Shown here one piece after another: positions 1 to 6,766 of a stretch of DNA of 8,815 nt; positions within the stretch are counted from its first letter, which is position 1, and every line of letters starts with the position of its first letter. Source of the stretch: Nitrososphaerota archaeon (GTDB lineage Archaea > Thermoproteota > Nitrososphaeria > Nitrososphaerales > UBA183); NCBI GenBank assembly GCA_029784825.1, contig JAFMAU010000075.1:1-8815 (forward strand), in the 5' to 3' direction. The notes beneath the pieces were generated by a model. The model was not told where the DNA came from. It ran no database searches and saw only the letters and a program-made list of their open reading frames with translations. A program made the position numbers and the translations under genes.

Positions 1-36
1 GTCCGTGGCGAGAAGATCGGGACCACAGTGACGTGA
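1..36 (+). CDS. C-terminal end of an upstream gene, possibly UMP kinase-like
   Basis: Frame 1 is open from the left edge and ends at TGA 34-36, giving the last 11 residues VRGEKIGTTVT. A terminal Gly-x-x-x-Gly-Thr-Thr-(Val/Ile) arrangement resembles the ends of archaeal UMP kinases (PyrH) and other amino-acid-kinase-fold proteins. Eleven residues are too few to identify a family, so this is a guess. The next gene begins 22 nt later on the same strand, so the two could be co-transcribed. The alternative is that this is untranslated sequence that happens to be open. Confidence 0.3.
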   Translation, partial: VRGEKIGTTVT

Positions 37-58
37 GCCTAGCAAAGAGATACCAGCA

Positions 59-1033
59 TTGGTTCCTGCCATAGTCTACGCATCCCTTTCCATCGCAGTA
101 TTCGTCTCGTTCTGGACTTCGCTGGTGGAAGCGACATATCTGACCCTGCGGCCGCTCTCTCTAACTTCGTCGATCGGTGACAGCTCATCTGCAGCCACCA
201 TGGCTTTGGAGATAGTCAGCGAGAAGACAAAGCTGGTCAGCGTCACCACCTTCGTCGATACAATCGCTAACGTGGTGTTGGCGACTACCATCGGGCTGAT
301 ACTTTCAGACACATTCGGACCCATCGGGTGGGTGTACGACGCGATCCTTGGTTCCTTCGTCATAATGACGTTGCTCTACCTTCTCCCCAAGGCCATCGGC
401 ATAGAAAACGCGCTCAGGATGTCTCTCGCCCTCGCCCGATCCACCAAGGTCGCTATGACCATCCTTTCTCCCATAGCAGTCCCGCTTGCCAACATCGCCC
501 GGAGGTTGTCAGAGATGTTGGTCGGGAAGCCTGGCTACAGGAAGGTAGACCTCGCTTCGGAGTTTGAAGACGTGGTGACCATGCTCGAGAGGTCTGGGCA
601 CATCGAGCCAGACGCAGGGCGGCTTCTCAGGACCGCCCTCGCATCATCGAAGCAGAACGCCTTCGACGCCCTGACCCCCGCCGCCGAGATAGTGTCTGTC
701 GACAGCGAGGCTACCGTCCTAGACGCGCTAAAGGCGATCGGCGAGTCGAACCATCCGAGGATGCCGGTGTACGACGCGAAGAGGGGAGTGTACATCGGGG
801 CCGTCACCATGAGGACTATCTCCAAAGCGGTCTCGCAGAACCAAATGGACTCGAAGATACACGACTACACCATCCAGCCTGCCAGAGTGTCTGTAGACGA
901 CGGCCTGGCGACGGTGATCGACAAGATGCAGGATGCAGCGGCTACCATAGCGTTCGTCTTCGAGGAAGGGAAGTTCGTCGGCATGATCACCCTCTCGGAC
1001 ATCCTCGAGAGGCTCCTGGGCGTGAAGGTCTAA
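59..1033 (+). CDS. CNNM/CorC-type membrane protein with paired CBS domains
   Basis: A 324-residue integral membrane protein. Hydrophobic segments lie at about residues 4-22, 62-85, 97-115 and 131-150, with a Leu-Pro-Lys motif at 109-111 that matches the end of the CNNM (DUF21) transmembrane domain. A linker of the kind seen in CorC-like proteins (about 165-205) leads into two CBS domains at about 203-262 and 268-322. Family members are implicated in divalent cation (Mg2+/Co2+) transport or efflux, and CBS pairs usually sense adenine nucleotides; substrate and direction are inferred. The start is TTG at 59; the frame has a stop at 29-31 and no better start before the first membrane segment. 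No C-terminal CorC_HlyC domain is present, so it is shorter than bacterial CorC/YfjD relatives. The stop overlaps that of the convergent gene. Confidence 0.82.
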   Translation: MVPAIVYASLSIAVFVSFWTSLVEATYLTLRPLSLTSSIGDSSSAATMALEIVSEKTKLVSVTTFVDTIANVVLATTIGLILSDTFGPIGWVYDAILGSFVIMTLLYLLPKAIGIENALRMSLALARSTKVAMTILSPIAVPLANIARRLSEMLVGKPGYRKVDLASEFEDVVTMLERSGHIEPDAGRLLRTALASSKQNAFDALTPAAEIVSVDSEATVLDALKAIGESNHPRMPVYDAKRGVYIGAVTMRTISKAVSQNQMDSKIHDYTIQPARVSVDDGLATVIDKMQDAAATIAFVFEEGKFVGMITLSDILERLLGVKV

Positions 1034-1869
1034 ACTGCCTTCTTGGGCACCGCTAGGGCGTTAAGCTCGTCGAAAGTAATCGCCTCATCGAGGAGGCTTC
1101 CATACGTCCCACGGCCCATGACTTCTCGCGAGGCGCGCTTCAGGAGTCCCATGGCGGCATACGACGCACTGGGTCCGAAGCTCACCCTGGCGACCCCCAG
1201 CTTCTTCAACTCCGGGACGGTTGGCAGGCCCTTCCTGATCATCACATTGGTGGGAAAATCGAGGGCCTTCACGAACTTGGAGATCGAAGCGGCATCCGTC
1301 AGCCCCATAGGGTAGACGCAGTCGACTCCGACGTCCCTGTATGCCTCGGCCCTCCTTATCGCCTCATCCAGCCTTTCTCCATCGTCTCCGGCAAAGAACC
1401 TTAATGCGTCAGTCCTCGCATTGATCACGAACCTGGCCCTTCCAGCGTCTCGGAGCTTGGTCAGCGCCTTCAATCTCGCCACCTGCTCCCTTACTGGGAT
1501 GAGCTTCTTTGTGACATGGACGAAATCCTCGATGTTTATTCCGACCGCGCCTGCCTTGACGACTGCCTTCACGCTCCTTGCGACCCCTTCGGGGCCGTCA
1601 CCGAAGCCTCCCACGACGTCTACGCTGAGGGGGATAGAGAGCACGCGGGCAATCCTCTCTACAGCCGAAACGAACTCTCCATGAGGGATTCCCTCCCCGT
1701 CAGGATAGCCGAGGGAGACCAACATCCCTGCGCTGGAGGTGGCTACAGCCGCGAAGCCCTCGTCTTCGAAGACCCTGGCGCTTGGGACATCCCATGCGTT
1801 CGGGAGAACCAGCACGCTCCGTCGGTCGTGCAACTCGCGGAACGCCTCGGCCTTCTCATGTTGGTCCAT
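1030..1869 (-). CDS. PEP mutase/isocitrate lyase superfamily protein
   Basis: A 279-residue TIM-barrel enzyme of the phosphoenolpyruvate mutase branch (Pfam PEP_mutase type). Motifs in order are LPNAWD (22-27), the TSSAG/SLGYPDGE stretch (45-59), DVVGGFGD (84-91), GAVGINIED (107-115) and INARTD (149-154). It lacks the Lys-Lys-Cys-Gly-His loop of true isocitrate and methylisocitrate lyases, so a glyoxylate-cycle role should not be assumed. Family members make or break C-C or P-C bonds next to a carboxylate using Mg2+; the substrate here is unknown. Relatives usually have an acidic residue at the third position of the Asp-x-Glu metal-site motif; here it is Val86. The ATG at 1869 lies about 31 nt downstream of a weak TATA-like box. 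The 3' end overlaps the convergent CBS gene by 4 nt. Confidence 0.83.
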   Translation of the reverse strand: MDQHEKAEAFRELHDRRSVLVLPNAWDVPSARVFEDEGFAAVATSSAGMLVSLGYPDGEGIPHGEFVSAVERIARVLSIPLSVDVVGGFGDGPEGVARSVKAVVKAGAVGINIEDFVHVTKKLIPVREQVARLKALTKLRDAGRARFVINARTDALRFFAGDDGERLDEAIRRAEAYRDVGVDCVYPMGLTDAASISKFVKALDFPTNVMIRKGLPTVPELKKLGVARVSFGPSASYAAMGLLKRASREVMGRGTYGSLLDEAITFDELNALAVPKKAV

Positions 1870-1895
1870 GCCTGCAGCTGGTGCGCAGAGCCCAA

Positions 1896-1905
1896 TCGTA
1901 AACTT
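1896..1905 (-). promoter_or_regulatory. Weak TATA-like box for the PEP-mutase-like gene
   Basis: The minus strand reads AAGTTTACGA here, centred about 31 nt before the ATG at 1869. Archaeal TATA boxes lie about 25 nt before the transcription start, so the transcript would have almost no leader. The match to the box consensus is poor. Confidence 0.3.
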
Positions 1906-1921
1906 TGCTGAAGTCGGCTGG

Positions 1922-2041
1922 CTACTTGGTTACCGTCTCCGGGGCCACATGCGCCTTGCCGTGCTCGTCGAGCTTGGCTTGGGCGTCGAACTTCGCCCCG
2001 CACGTCGCGCAGGCATATTCCTTCCTTCCCCACAGTTTCAT
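1922..2041 (-). CDS. Small C2H2 zinc-finger protein, 39 residues
   Basis: Reading the minus strand from ATG 2041 to TAG 1922-1924 gives a 39-residue protein with one textbook zinc finger: Cys11-x2-Cys14-x12-His27-x3-His31, including Phe18 and Leu24 at the usual core positions. Almost the whole protein is the finger, with a basic N-terminus (K2, R6, K7). Single-finger micro-proteins of this kind occur in archaea, notably TACK lineages; they are thought to bind nucleic acid or protein partners, but the role of this one is not known. A strong TATA box at 2063-2072 sits about 26 nt before the ATG, which predicts a leaderless mRNA and supports the start. The gene lies between the PEP-mutase-like gene and the radical SAM gene on the same strand, 130 nt after the latter. 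The exact finger spacing plus promoter makes a chance ORF unlikely. Confidence 0.8.
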   Translation of the reverse strand: MKLWGRKEYACATCGAKFDAQAKLDEHGKAHVAPETVTK

Positions 2042-2062
2042 GTCCCAAAACTGGTTTCTCCC

Positions 2063-2072
2063 GTATATAATA
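2063..2072 (-). promoter_or_regulatory. TATA box for the zinc-finger gene
   Basis: The minus strand reads TATTATATAC, the best archaeal TATA-box match in the window, centred about 26 nt before the ATG at 2041. This places transcription initiation at or next to the start codon, so the mRNA is predicted to be leaderless. Confidence 0.65.
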
Positions 2073-2171
2073 CATCGGTTTTAGCGAGTATGTCGGCGCG
2101 CTCTCTGCAGTTGCGCCACGAGTAGGAGGCACGGCCGCCCTGCTCCTCGAGCCCATGTTGCGTATGCGCTT

Positions 2172-3326
2172 CTAGATGACGGGCTTCATGAGGCGGGCCG
2201 CAAGCAAGCACGCGGGATCTGTCTCCAGCGGGTCTCCGCTGTACGCGTTGGCCCTCGCCCTGCTGCCCCCGCAGATTGAACGATACCCACACGCCCCACA
2301 GCTGCCACGGAAATCTCTGTCCCGTATCCGCTTCAGCAGTCCGTGCTCCCTGTACACGCTGACGAGGCCGTCGGTCCTTATGTCCCCTAACTTGGTCGGA
2401 AGCAAGCCGCCAGGGTGTATCGCACCGTCATAGGAGACGAAGATGATTCCATCACCATCCAGAGTCCCTCGGGGCCTGATGCTCGACGTGCTGGTGGTTG
2501 GGTCCCCTTCGAACGAAACGAGTTCCGACGCCATCTGAAGGTACCCTTCGCCCCTCCAACTCGCACCTCCGCGGGCCCTCTCCGCCGCAATCCTTCTGAT
2601 GAACGGAGCCTCCACTGTCCTGACTGTGATCCCATACCTCGAAGCGTCGTATAGGAAGTTGCATGCGTCCTCATACTCTTCAGGAAGGATATCCTCGACC
2701 CCGCTCCCTCTCCCCACCTTCACAAGGAAGAACACCTCCCACGTCTTCACCCCAAGCCCCTTGATGAGGTGGAAGATTGCCGGAAGCTCCCTGACGTTCT
2801 TCTCCATCACCACGGTGTTGACCTGGACGTGCAGGCCTATCTCAACAGCCTTCTGGATGGACCAAAGCGTTTTCTCGAACGTGCCGGCCTTCCGCCTGAT
2901 CGTGTCGTGCGTCAGGGCGCCGGCGCCATCGAGGCTGATCGAAATCGAAGCTGTCCCGGACGCCTTCAGACGTTCGAGCGCTTCTGTTGTCAGCGCGTCC
3001 GACACAGCGGGGGACGCGGCGGACCCCACTCCCCGAGCCGAAGCATAGCGCAGGATGTCGAAGAGGTCCCCCCTCTTGAGAGGATCTCCTCCCGTAAAGA
3101 TGACCGTGGGGTACGGCTTTCCGAACCTCACGACCTCGTCGATCAACTGGTAGCCTTCATCCGTGGTAAGCTCTCCCGGTAGGGGGTCGCTGATGGCGGA
3201 CGCCCTGCAATGGATGCAACTGAGGGGGCACGCCCGAGTCATCTCCCAAAACACCAGGACGGGCTTGTCACTGAAGGCTCCGCCTGCTTCGTGACGACCC
3301 AGCAGCCGCGCGCCGTCAGATTCCAT
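2172..3326 (-). CDS. Radical SAM/SPASM domain protein (TIGR04053-like)
   Basis: A 384-residue cytosolic iron-sulfur enzyme. The radical SAM cluster motif is Cys33-x3-Cys37-x2-Cys40, followed by FTGGDP (77-82) and SISLDG (129-134), as in the SAM-binding half-barrel. A C-terminal SPASM-type segment carries Cys343, Cys346, Cys352 and Cys373, with CGGSRARA at 352-359. The segment with HPGG (304-307), the LGDIR stretch (313-317) and the CGGSRARA motif closely resembles the TIGR04053 family, related to the heme-synthesis enzymes AhbD/NirJ and to peptide-modifying enzymes such as PqqE. The substrate of that family is not known to me. No heme-pathway genes are nearby. ATG 3326 is preceded by a GGGAG stretch 5-9 nt upstream and a TATA-like box at 3350-3358, so either a leaderless or a short-leader mRNA is possible. 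All key cysteines are intact. Confidence 0.85.
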   Translation of the reverse strand: MESDGARLLGRHEAGGAFSDKPVLVFWEMTRACPLSCIHCRASAISDPLPGELTTDEGYQLIDEVVRFGKPYPTVIFTGGDPLKRGDLFDILRYASARGVGSAASPAVSDALTTEALERLKASGTASISISLDGAGALTHDTIRRKAGTFEKTLWSIQKAVEIGLHVQVNTVVMEKNVRELPAIFHLIKGLGVKTWEVFFLVKVGRGSGVEDILPEEYEDACNFLYDASRYGITVRTVEAPFIRRIAAERARGGASWRGEGYLQMASELVSFEGDPTTSTSSIRPRGTLDGDGIIFVSYDGAIHPGGLLPTKLGDIRTDGLVSVYREHGLLKRIRDRDFRGSCGACGYRSICGGSRARANAYSGDPLETDPACLLAARLMKPVI

Positions 3327-3349
3327 CTCTGCTCCCTACCATGGTCGCC

Positions 3350-3358
3350 CTTCTAAAG
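3350..3358 (-). promoter_or_regulatory. Possible TATA box for the radical SAM gene
   Basis: The minus strand reads CTTTAGAAG, centred about 28 nt before the ATG at 3326. Spacing fits an archaeal promoter with little or no leader; sequence match is moderate. Confidence 0.4.
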
Positions 3359-3531
3359 GCGAGGCTGGCGCGTATGGGTTAGCGCCATCAGCTTTGGTCG
3401 AATGCAAGTCAAGTCCGGATTCGACTCCCACGAGAAATGTCCCCAACAAGACGGGGGTCAAGCACCCAGGTCCACTTTCGTAATCAGAGCGCCACTTTTG
3501 GCGGTGAAATAGAATCGTCCGACAGGGGCAT
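3359..3531. other. Non-coding gap rich in short inverted repeats
   Basis: No convincing gene is seen between the radical SAM promoter and the tRNA 3' end. Four inverted repeats are visible: TGGCGC/GCGCCA at 3366-3371 and 3382-3387, GTCGAAT/ATTCGAC at 3397-3403 and 3419-3425, CCCC/GGGG at 3441-3444 and 3453-3456, and CGCCA/TGGCG with a 4-nt loop at 3490-3503. The last lies about 30 nt beyond the tRNA 3' end and could take part in 3'-end formation. The stretch may be a structured RNA on either strand, or ordinary GC-rich spacer in which such repeats arise by chance. Confidence 0.3.
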
Positions 3532-3643
3532 TGGTGCGGGGGGTGGGATTCGAACCCACGAACCCCTAAGGGACGGGATGCCCCATCCGAAGCTAGGCCG
3601 GATCTTGAGTCCCGCACGGTTGACCAGGCTTCGTTACCCCCGC
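3532..3643 (-). tRNA. tRNA-Leu(CAA) with a 24-nt intron
   Basis: A complete type II tRNA on the minus strand. The acceptor stem is GCGGGGG (3643-3637) pairing with CCCCCGC (3542-3536), followed by discriminator A and an encoded CCA (3534-3532). The D arm has U8, A14, G18 G19 and A21. The anticodon stem is CGGGA/TCCCG with loop CTCAAGA, giving anticodon CAA for the UUG codon. A long variable arm and the T arm GTGGG-TTCGAAT-CCCAC follow. The mature RNA is 88 nt including CCA, normal for Leu. The D stem is weak: A10-U25, C11-G24, G12-C23 and an A13/C22 mismatch. A 24-nt intron separates positions 37 and 38. The gene lies 38 nt downstream of the AbrB-PhoU gene and has its own TATA-like box in that gap. 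Confidence 0.96.
3580..3603 (-). other. tRNA-Leu intron with bulge-helix-bulge splice site
   Basis: The intron sits at the canonical 37/38 position. The precursor folds with the 4-bp central helix CUCA (positions 32-35) pairing with UGGG near the intron 3' end, flanked by 3-nt bulges AG^A at the 5' site and GC^A at the 3' site. Both are cut between the second and third base, as the archaeal splicing endonuclease requires. The intron interior closes with a UCCG/CGGA stem and a 9-nt loop. Removing it restores a perfect 5-bp anticodon stem and 7-nt loop. Confidence 0.93.
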
Positions 3644-3666
3644 GCCGGCGACGCATCGCTGGGTTC

Positions 3667-3674
3667 CGATAAAG
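3667..3674 (-). promoter_or_regulatory. TATA box for tRNA-Leu
   Basis: The minus strand reads CTTTATCG, centred about 28 nt before the tRNA 5' end at 3643. It lies between the stop codon of the AbrB-PhoU gene and the tRNA, so the tRNA is probably transcribed on its own rather than only by read-through. Confidence 0.5.
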
Positions 3675-3681
3675 AGTCTCA

Positions 3682-4710
3682 CTACCAGACCGTTACCACT
3701 CTGCTGGTCTTCCTGAGGAACCGGTGAGACGCGATCTCGATTATGATGTTGCAATACCTCGCCAGCTGCCCGAAGTACGACACCAGGACCCTCGTGTAGC
3801 CTGACCCCGTGCTCGAAAGAATCTCATCCATTACCTGCTTCTCCAGCTGCAGCGTCTCTTCCACAAGCGTCAGGGAACGCCCGATGAGCCTAATGTCTGG
3901 TGCAAGCAGACTCGCTATGGTGGTGTTGAAGGCCTCTCTGGTCTTCGCGGCGAGCTTTTGCACGCTCGCTGCCACCTTGGGATCCATCTTGGCCCTCAAC
4001 CCCTTTAGCCTTACGAGCTCCTCTGCTGCATCCTGGACGATTCCACCGATCTCGTCCAACGTCTTAGCCGAGACCCTGTCCCCTGAGGCATGCAGGGGAG
4101 ACTCTATCCCGATCTCTGATGCGAGCTCCCTCCTGCTGAGAGCTACCAGAAGCTGCCTTGAAATCAGCCAGTATAGTTCGTCTACCTCTTCCTGTATCCT
4201 TGGCACCTCACTCAGCCCCGCCGTCTGCCTGAGGTCGAGCGAGTCTATGACGTGCTCCAGGCTCCTCGAGACCAGGATCTGCAGCCTCTTGACCAAGGAG
4301 TCGACCGGGAACTTCGTCGGGTCCATGAAGCTCTGGGCTACGACACGTTTCTCGTCAGACTCTACCACTTCCATCCCCCTGAGCCTTTTGATGGTGTCGA
4401 CAACCCTGGCCATCGTCTCGCGATCAAGAGGTTCCCGCCCGACTACCTCGATGGTGTCGTAGCCAAGGGCATAGGCTCCCACTAAGAGCATCGTCAGCAT
4501 TTCTTCGCTGCCTGCCTGGTCCGCCCGAAGGGTCGCCTTCGCCGCTTCTTTGGCCCTTGTAGTCGGAATGAGCCTGAGCGTCCCGTCCACGTCCTCCCTT
4601 ACAATTAGGCTGTCCTTGGCCGATAGGCCCATCTTCTTCGCGTACTCCCTCGGTATCGACACGGTCAGGCTCACCCTGCCTACCTTCTGCACCCGGCGCA
4701 CTTCGTCCAT
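3682..4710 (-). CDS. phoU: AbrB-PhoU fusion, phosphate uptake regulator family
   Basis: A 342-residue cytosolic protein with two parts. Residues 5-50 form a SpoVT/AbrB-type DNA-binding swapped-hairpin domain (VSLTVSIPREYAKKMGL at 13-29). The rest is helical with two PhoU-like repeats; PhoU metal-site-like acidic clusters occur at EEVDELYW (174-181) and around EETLQLEKQVMDEI (284-297). This architecture is widespread in archaea, where it is annotated as a phosphate uptake regulator. Bacterial PhoU restrains Pst transport and PhoR signalling; with a DNA-binding head this protein probably acts directly on transcription. No pst genes are in the window. The ATG at 4710 has AAGGAG 5-10 nt upstream, the clearest Shine-Dalgarno match here. 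It is divergent from the ferredoxin oxidoreductase operon and shares a 79-nt promoter region with a palindrome that may be its own operator. Confidence 0.85.
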   Translation of the reverse strand: MDEVRRVQKVGRVSLTVSIPREYAKKMGLSAKDSLIVREDVDGTLRLIPTTRAKEAAKATLRADQAGSEEMLTMLLVGAYALGYDTIEVVGREPLDRETMARVVDTIKRLRGMEVVESDEKRVVAQSFMDPTKFPVDSLVKRLQILVSRSLEHVIDSLDLRQTAGLSEVPRIQEEVDELYWLISRQLLVALSRRELASEIGIESPLHASGDRVSAKTLDEIGGIVQDAAEELVRLKGLRAKMDPKVAASVQKLAAKTREAFNTTIASLLAPDIRLIGRSLTLVEETLQLEKQVMDEILSSTGSGYTRVLVSYFGQLARYCNIIIEIASHRFLRKTSRVVTVW

Positions 4711-4714
4711 GGGA

Positions 4715-4720
4715 CTCCTT
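4715..4720 (-). promoter_or_regulatory. Shine-Dalgarno site of the AbrB-PhoU gene
   Basis: AAGGAG on the minus strand, separated by 4 nt from the ATG at 4710. It supports that start and implies a leadered mRNA, unlike the leaderless layout predicted for several neighbours. Confidence 0.5.
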
Positions 4721-4723
4721 ACG

Positions 4724-4742
4724 AGTATATACCTAATATACT
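4724..4742. promoter_or_regulatory. Palindrome in the divergent promoter, candidate operator
   Basis: A perfect inverted repeat AGTATAT-ACCTA-ATATACT with 7-bp arms and a 5-nt spacer lies between the AbrB-PhoU gene and the oxidoreductase operon. It is AT-rich in a GC-rich surrounding and so also contains TATA-like sequence readable on both strands. If the AbrB-PhoU gene initiates from the box at 4746-4754, the repeat overlaps its start site. Dimeric binding by the AbrB domain of the adjacent regulator is an inference. The simpler alternative is that this is just core promoter. Confidence 0.5.
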
Positions 4743-4745
4743 ATA

Positions 4746-4754
4746 CTCTTAAAC
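4746..4754. promoter_or_regulatory. TATA-like element midway in the divergent region
   Basis: CTCTTAAAC on +, reading GTTTAAGAG on the minus strand, lies about 40 nt from both divergent start codons (4710 and 4790). It could serve as box A in either direction, giving leaders of about 15 nt. TATA-like sequence at 4735-4742 is an alternative for either gene. Confidence 0.4.
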
Positions 4755-4789
4755 AGCCTGGCTGCCCTCACCGCTTAGGCAACCACTGA

Positions 4790-6766
4790 ATGAAACGCGA
4801 CGATTTCTCGTGGATGATCGGCGGGGTCCAGGGGAGCGGGGTCGACACTTCGGCCCAGTTCTTCGCCAAGGCCGCTGCTGCCGGAGGCCTCCAGGTCTTC
4901 GGCAAGAGAGAGTATTATTCGAACATAAAGGGGGAGCACAGCTACTTCCAAGTCCGCGTATCCAAGGGGACCATCAGGTCACACGTCGACACAGTGGACA
5001 TGCTTGCGACATTCGAGGAAGAAACGATCTTCCGCCATGCGCTCGAAGTCCGGAAGGAAGGTGCCATAATCTACGACCCCGACCTTGACCCGAAGCGCCT
5101 GGACCAGGTCCCGACGATTGAATCCAACGTGAGGTCCGTCCTCAACGCCGAGCTCTCGAAGGCAGGGTTGTCTGCGGACGTAAAGGGGATACTCGAGCTA
5201 GCACGAAGGCGCGGAGTCCACATCTACCCTGTCCCCTACAACGAAATCCTGAAGGAGGTCGGGGCGAAGCACGGTGAAACTTCCCTCAGCACGCTCCAGA
5301 GGATGCTGAACACCATGGCCGTGGCGGCGTCGTTCGCACTGCTTTCCTACGACGAGAACGTCGTAAAGGACGCCGTCAGAAAGCAGTTCAAGTCGAAGCC
5401 CAAAGTCGCCGAGATGAACGCCGACGCGGTCGGCGCGGCATATGATTACATGGAGGAGAAGTACGGCGGAAGCTTCAGCTTCAGGCTGACCCCAGAAAAG
5501 GTCGAAGGGCCAAGACTCTTCGTCAGGGGCAACACCGTGGTCGCCATGGCGAAGGAACTCGCCGGATGCAGGCTCCAGACCTATTATCCGATTACTCCCG
5601 CCAGCGACGAGAGCGAATTCCTCGAAAGCCACTCCGAAATCGAGCTGGACGGCCACACCGCACACGAGAACCCACAGGCTGCCGAAAACATCGCCTTGAA
5701 GGCAAAGGGGAGCATAGCAGTGGTCCAGTCCGAGGACGAGATCGCGGCAGTAACAATGGCCATAGGGGGCGGCTTGGCAGGCGTAAGGTCTTCCACTTCC
5801 ACTTCAGGCCCAGGGTTTTCACTGATGGCCGAGGGGCTTGGGTACGCTGGGATGAACGAGGTCCCGGTCGTGGTCACCTTGTACTCCCGCGGGGGTCCGA
5901 GCACCGGGCTGCCCACCAGGCATGAGCAGGGGGACCTGAGGTTCGCCCTATACGCGGGGCATGGTGAGTTCCCACGGTTCGTGATGGCGAGCGGTGACCT
6001 CGAGGAGGTCTTCTACGACACCGTAAGGTCGTTCAACTATTCAGAGAAGTATCAGACTCCAGTAATCCACATCGTCGACAAGGCACTGGCCAACTCGGAC
6101 TGCACCCTGGGCATGTTCGACGTCAACAGGGTCAAGATTGACAGAGGCGACTTCCTGAAGGAGATTACCACCGCGGTCAACGGCGAGTTCAAGCGCTTCC
6201 TGCACACCCCGACAGGCGTCTCTCCCAGAGCCCCGCTTGGGACGAAGGGGGGCATCAACTGGTACACAGGAGACGAACACGACGAACTGGGTCACATCAG
6301 CGAGGACCCGGTCAACCGCGACTACATGATGGACAAGAGGATGGGCAAGCTCGACCTGGCCGATAGGGAGATACCGATCGCGGAAAGAGTGAACTTCTTC
6401 GGCCCAGAGAACGCCGACATCACAGTCATCAGCTGGGGCTCCACCAAGGGCGCGATTTTGGACGCCATGGAGTGGCTGAAGTCGGACGGGATCAGCGTCA
6501 ACTTCATCCAGATCAGGCTCATCAACCCGTTCCCCACGGAGTACGTGGCCAAGCTCCTTTCGAAGGCGAGGAAGATCGTAGGCGTCGAGATGAACTTCTC
6601 AGCGCAACTGGTAGGCGTCGTCCGCGAGAAGACCTGCATCCCCATCGAGCAGTTGGTCGTGAAGTACAACGGAAGACCTATGTCTGCGGAAGAGCTCTAC
6701 GACGCCCTTAAGATGATCCACGAAGGTAAGGCCCCCAAGAAACTGGTGTTGAAACATGGCGCTTAA
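4790..6766 (+). CDS. korA: 2-oxoacid:ferredoxin oxidoreductase, fused gamma-alpha subunit
   Basis: A 658-residue subunit that, with the beta chain, oxidatively decarboxylates 2-oxoacids (2-oxoglutarate, pyruvate or others) with CoA and reduces ferredoxin. Residues about 8-200 are the gamma domain ([10 protein letters not shown] near the start, for CoA-side catalysis). Residues about 245-450 are the alpha pyrimidine-binding domain, with YPITP (266-270) and [10 protein letters not shown] (367-376). The remainder is the alpha C-terminal domain. The gamma-alpha fusion, lack of a ferredoxin-type delta domain and length match the Sulfolobus two-subunit enzyme. Those enzymes accept several 2-oxoacids, so the kor name does not fix the substrate. 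An in-frame TGA (4787-4789) directly precedes the ATG at 4790, so this start is firm. The stop overlaps the beta gene by 11 nt, implying translational coupling. No Shine-Dalgarno sequence is evident. Confidence 0.95.
   Translation: MKRDDFSWMIGGVQGSGVDTSAQFFAKAAAAGGLQVFGKREYYSNIKGEHSYFQVRVSKGTIRSHVDTVDMLATFEEETIFRHALEVRKEGAIIYDPDLDPKRLDQVPTIESNVRSVLNAELSKAGLSADVKGILELARRRGVHIYPVPYNEILKEVGAKHGETSLSTLQRMLNTMAVAASFALLSYDENVVKDAVRKQFKSKPKVAEMNADAVGAAYDYMEEKYGGSFSFRLTPEKVEGPRLFVRGNTVVAMAKELAGCRLQTYYPITPASDESEFLESHSEIELDGHTAHENPQAAENIALKAKGSIAVVQSEDEIAAVTMAIGGGLAGVRSSTSTSGPGFSLMAEGLGYAGMNEVPVVVTLYSRGGPSTGLPTRHEQGDLRFALYAGHGEFPRFVMASGDLEEVFYDTVRSFNYSEKYQTPVIHIVDKALANSDCTLGMFDVNRVKIDRGDFLKEITTAVNGEFKRFLHTPTGVSPRAPLGTKGGINWYTGDEHDELGHISEDPVNRDYMMDKRMGKLDLADREIPIAERVNFFGPENADITVISWGSTKGAILDAMEWLKSDGISVNFIQIRLINPFPTEYVAKLLSKARKIVGVEMNFSAQLVGVVREKTCIPIEQLVVKYNGRPMSAEELYDALKMIHEGKAPKKLVLKHGA

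Noticed and set aside
1030..1869. Annotation as isocitrate lyase (aceA) of a glyoxylate cycle.
   Set aside because: The Lys-Lys-Cys-Gly-His catalytic loop is absent and the protein is far shorter than isocitrate lyase. It belongs to the PEP mutase branch.
3415..3431. A tRNA T-arm-like stretch on +, similar at 13 of 15 bases (GGATTCGACTCCCAC) to the T arm of the neighbouring tRNA-Leu.
   Set aside because: The matching T-stem pairs do not form (A53/C61, C50/A64 and C49/C65 mismatches), and no acceptor or anticodon arm can be built around it. It may be chance or a decayed fragment.
3336..3656. Open frames of about 100 codons on both strands across the tRNA region.
   Set aside because: They run through the intact tRNA-Leu gene, lack family features and are composition artefacts of GC-rich sequence.
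3809..4462. A 217-codon open frame on + antisense to the AbrB-PhoU gene.
   Set aside because: It is the complement of a well-supported coding region, and its Ser/Leu-rich low-complexity product has no recognisable domain.
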